This document shows, in pieces, positions 5,866-7,696 of a stretch of 7,696 nucleotides of DNA. The stretch spans positions 1-7,696 of the forward strand of contig JAQVVK010000104.1 of the NCBI GenBank assembly GCA_028698975.1, read 5' to 3'. Both the position numbers and the translations under genes were made by a program. Position 1 is the first letter of the stretch. Every line of letters begins with the position of its first letter. The notes below the pieces were generated by a model. The model did not search any database. It was not told where the DNA came from and saw nothing but the letters and a program-made list of their open reading frames with translations. The stretch is from Victivallaceae bacterium. GTDB lineage: Bacteria; Verrucomicrobiota; Lentisphaeria; Victivallales; Victivallaceae.

Positions 5866-6486
5866 ATGAAACATTTGTTCACGACGGCGGTTGCCGTCGC
5901 GGTAATCGCCGCAGCGGGCGGCTGTGCATTCTTTTCTTCCGGCTACCGGGAGACTCGCGAATATGATATTTCCGTGTCGGCTGACCAGGCAAAGCCGGAC
6001 AAGCTGGCGGTGCCGGTGCGTTTTGGCGTTTTTTATAACCTTTCCGGAGCCGGGTTGGGCTTTTTGATGCGCAGTGCCGGCGACCGGGTCACCACCGATC
6101 CGTACAACCGCTGGCTGGTTTCGCCGGAGCAGATGATCGAGCGTGAATTTCGTAAATCGATCGAAGGCACGTCGCCGGACGGCCGGGTGCGAAGCTACGT
6201 TAAACTCTCGTGCTCGCTGCTGGCTTTTGAGTTTGACGCTCACGGGCGCATGGCAAGATTGTCAATGGATTTCACGGCGAGTTTCTTCGATGATTCGGTA
6301 TTGATCCGCACGGTATCGGCCCGGCGTGATTTTGAGGCCCCGGTGTCGGAGGCCAATGATGAAAAATTACCGGAGGCGTTGGTTGCCGCCATGTCGCGTT
6401 GCACTGGCGAAGCGGCGCAATTCGCCGCCGGATTGATCTCAAAGTCACTTGAAAAAACGGCGGAGCAGCCGCCACACAAGGAGTAA
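5866..6486 (+). CDS. PqiC/ABC-transport auxiliary-type lipoprotein
   Basis: A 206-residue predicted lipoprotein. The signal MKHLFTTAVAVAVIAAAGGC has a basic start, hydrophobic core and a lipobox AGGC with Cys20. Ala at -3 is less usual but acceptable. After a short linker comes REYDISVSADQAKPDKLAVP (31-50), then LGFLMRSAGDRVTTDPYNRW (64-83) and SPEQMIEREFRKSI. The order of a short tail, a paired-strand segment, an R-x-x-D...YNRW-x-x-xPE-xMI core and a following helix resembles the PqiC/YmbA family, auxiliary lipoproteins of MCE-type lipid transporters between the inner and outer membranes. A strand-rich C-terminal half (110-155) and a final helix fit the same fold. The usual MlaE, MlaF or MlaD/PqiB partners are not adjacent in this window. 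The start is set by AAGGA (5855-5859) six bases upstream; a frame reaching back to 5623 into the glycosyltransferase is rejected. A generic envelope lipoprotein is the alternative. Confidence 0.68.
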   Translation: MKHLFTTAVAVAVIAAAGGCAFFSSGYRETREYDISVSADQAKPDKLAVPVRFGVFYNLSGAGLGFLMRSAGDRVTTDPYNRWLVSPEQMIEREFRKSIEGTSPDGRVRSYVKLSCSLLAFEFDAHGRMARLSMDFTASFFDDSVLIRTVSARRDFEAPVSEANDEKLPEALVAAMSRCTGEAAQFAAGLISKSLEKTAEQPPHKE

Positions 6487-6492
6487 AGCATA

Positions 6493-7191
6493 ATGGAACA
6501 CTTGAACGTCCCGCCGCCGCAACATGTCAAGGTGCTTGGCGGGCAGGGCTGGATCGGATTGATCGATCATCTCGGCAGCGAAGCTACCATTGTCAACGCC
6601 GCCCGGGTGTCGTTTGGCAAGCTTAAACAGGAGATGGAGGAGCGCGATGTAAAGCTGCTTGATTATCTTCTGGCCAACCGCCATACCAGCCCGCTGGAGC
6701 ATGTGGTGTTTACGTTCAGTGTGCATTGTCCGCTTTTTGTCCGGGGTCAGTGGCATCGTCACCGCACTTGGAGTTACAACGAGATCAGCCGCCGTTACAC
6801 CGAGATTGATATGGAGTTTTATGTGCCGCCCGAGCTGCGCCGTCAATCCGACGACAACCGGCAGGCCTCTTTCTCCGACCCGAACTTCGACGGCGCCGCT
6901 TTGCGCGGCGAAATCGATGCGCACAATCAAAAGAGCCTCGCATTGTACAATCACTTGCTGGAGGCCGGAGTCTGCCGCGAACAGGCTCGCGGAGTGCTTC
7001 CGCAAAACATGATGGTCACTTTTTGGGGCACGGTCAATTTGGGCAACCTGATCCATTTTCTCGATCTGCGCGACAGCGATCACGCCCAGTCGGAAATCCG
7101 CGAATATGCTCAGGCGATCAAGTTGTTGATAAAGCCGATCGTGCCGCATGTGGCCGATTATTTGATCCGCAACGGCGGTACCGAGTGGTGA
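6493..7191 (+). CDS. thyX: Flavin-dependent thymidylate synthase ThyX
   Basis: ThyX makes dTMP from dUMP using methylene-tetrahydrofolate as carbon donor and NADPH via FAD as reductant, so tetrahydrofolate is regenerated without a dihydrofolate step. It works as a cytoplasmic homotetramer. The 232 residues match the family. The diagnostic motif is present as RHRTWSYNEISRRY (89-102), satisfying R-H-R-x(2)-S. It is preceded by SPLEHVVFTFSVHCP (66-80) and VRGQWH, and followed by CREQARGVLPQNMMVTFWGT (161-180) and NLGNLIHFLDLR, all usual FAD/dUMP-contact regions. AAGGAG at 6478-6483 lies nine bases before the ATG, inside the end of the lipoprotein gene. Only six bases separate the genes, so it is probably co-transcribed from the promoter at 5807-5835. 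Presence of ThyX often goes with absence of ThyA, but that needs the genome. Confidence 0.97.
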   Translation: MEHLNVPPPQHVKVLGGQGWIGLIDHLGSEATIVNAARVSFGKLKQEMEERDVKLLDYLLANRHTSPLEHVVFTFSVHCPLFVRGQWHRHRTWSYNEISRRYTEIDMEFYVPPELRRQSDDNRQASFSDPNFDGAALRGEIDAHNQKSLALYNHLLEAGVCREQARGVLPQNMMVTFWGTVNLGNLIHFLDLRDSDHAQSEIREYAQAIKLLIKPIVPHVADYLIRNGGTEW

Positions 7192-7195
7192 GTTT

Positions 7196-7696
7196 ATGGC
7201 ATTGCCGTTGATTGCGGTTTCAGCCGGAGACCCCGCCGGTATCGGTTATGAACTTACCGTGCGCTGTGTTTGCGACCCGGGGTTTGCGGGGAGGGCGCGT
7301 TTCGTGGTTTACGGAGCTGCCGATGTTTTGCGCGAGGCGGTTTGCCGCTGGGGCGGCGGCTCCGAGGTTGATTCGGTCGATGTTTCCAGCTTGAAATGGG
7401 GTGGTTTCACCCCCGGCGAGGCGGCGGCAGCTTGCGGACGCTGCGCCTACGACGGATTGTCCGCCGCGGCGCGTGACGTGCTGGCCGGCCGGGCAGACGC
7501 CCTGGTGACGGCGCCGACCAACAAGTTCGCGGTCAATCTGGCCGGGATACCGTTTACCGGTCACACCGAAAGGCTTGCCGAGCTGTGCCGGTGTCAGGAC
7601 TATGTGATGATGCAGTCGGCCGGAACGCTTCGCATGGTATTTGTCACCTGCCATGTGCCGCTGGCCGATGTGTCGCGTCTGGCGACCCGCTCCGAG
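7196..7696 (+). CDS. pdxA: 4-hydroxythreonine-4-phosphate dehydrogenase PdxA, N-terminal part (3' end outside window)
   Basis: PdxA oxidises 4-phosphohydroxy-L-threonine with NAD+, supplying the three-carbon unit PdxJ uses to build pyridoxine 5'-phosphate in the DXP-dependent vitamin B6 pathway. The window holds 167 codons, roughly half of the usual 320-340 residues. They include the opening AVSAGDPAGIGYELT (7-21; Tyr18 replaces the Pro common in GDPAGIGPE), ALVTAPTNKFAVNLAG (102-117), FTGHTERLAEL (120-130) with the substrate-binding His123-Thr124, and LRMVFVTCHVPLADV (145-159). His153 there corresponds to the first metal-ligand histidine of PdxA. The start lies four bases after the thyX stop with only a weak GGTGA (7187-7191) before it, suggesting coupled translation. 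PdxA2-type enzymes acting on other 4-phosphorylated four-carbon acids share these motifs, so exact substrate is less certain than the family. Confidence 0.92.
   Translation, partial: MALPLIAVSAGDPAGIGYELTVRCVCDPGFAGRARFVVYGAADVLREAVCRWGGGSEVDSVDVSSLKWGGFTPGEAAAACGRCAYDGLSAAARDVLAGRADALVTAPTNKFAVNLAGIPFTGHTERLAELCRCQDYVMMQSAGTLRMVFVTCHVPLADVSRLATRSE

Noticed and set aside
6445..7149. A 234-codon minus-strand frame opposite thyX
   Set aside because: It is antisense to a motif-complete ThyX and its translation matches no family I recognise.
1..7696. CRISPR array, tRNA/rRNA genes, insertion sequences, toxin-antitoxin or defence genes
   Set aside because: Read through on both strands, the window shows no spaced direct repeats, no tRNA cloverleaf, no transposase motifs and no recognisable defence domains; nearly all the DNA is accounted for by twelve closely packed + strand genes.

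Overview
The window reads as ordinary chromosomal DNA from a moderately GC-rich, Gram-negative (two-membrane) bacterium. All ten genes with visible ends, plus two cut by the window edges, lie on the + strand with short gaps or 4-base overlaps. The outer-membrane assembly functions (a Kdo-pathway isomerase, a BamD-like TPR protein, an LptE-like lipoprotein, a PqiC-like lipoprotein) argue for an LPS-type outer membrane. The long-form HisG, separate HisE, ThyX and the divergence of the BamD/LptE homologues would fit the PVC group (Lentisphaerota/Verrucomicrobiota/Kiritimatiellota). That placement is an inference from protein style, not proven by any marker here.

Layout. 1-990: end of hisE and complete hisG, two early steps of histidine synthesis. 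1004-3609: an envelope block of kdsD (arabinose-5-phosphate isomerase for Kdo), a secreted TPR/BamD-like protein and an LptE-like lipoprotein; the last two overlap by ATGA. 3675-4091: a HIT-family nucleotide hydrolase after a 65-base gap. 4140-5791: an unrecognised secreted protein and a GT-B glycosyltransferase, again overlapping by ATGA. 5830-5835 is the -10 box of the clearest promoter in the window (TTGCTT, 17 bases, TATATT), which would drive a PqiC-like lipoprotein (5866-6486), thyX (6493-7191) and the start of pdxA (7196 to the edge).

How the genes fit together. Spacing suggests at least two or three transcription units: hisE-hisG-kdsD-TPR-lptE; HIT and/or the secreted protein plus glycosyltransferase; and the PqiC-like gene-thyX-pdxA. 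The functional theme is envelope biogenesis (Kdo supply, outer-membrane protein assembly, LPS insertion, glycosylation, lipid transport) interleaved with housekeeping metabolism (histidine, dTMP, vitamin B6). I found no mobile element, CRISPR array, RNA gene, toxin-antitoxin pair or defence system, and no convincing undescribed system. The items most worth a second look are the unrecognised secreted protein, the BamD-like protein without a lipid-anchor cysteine, the PqiC-like lipoprotein with no visible MCE/ABC partner, and the strong promoter before it.
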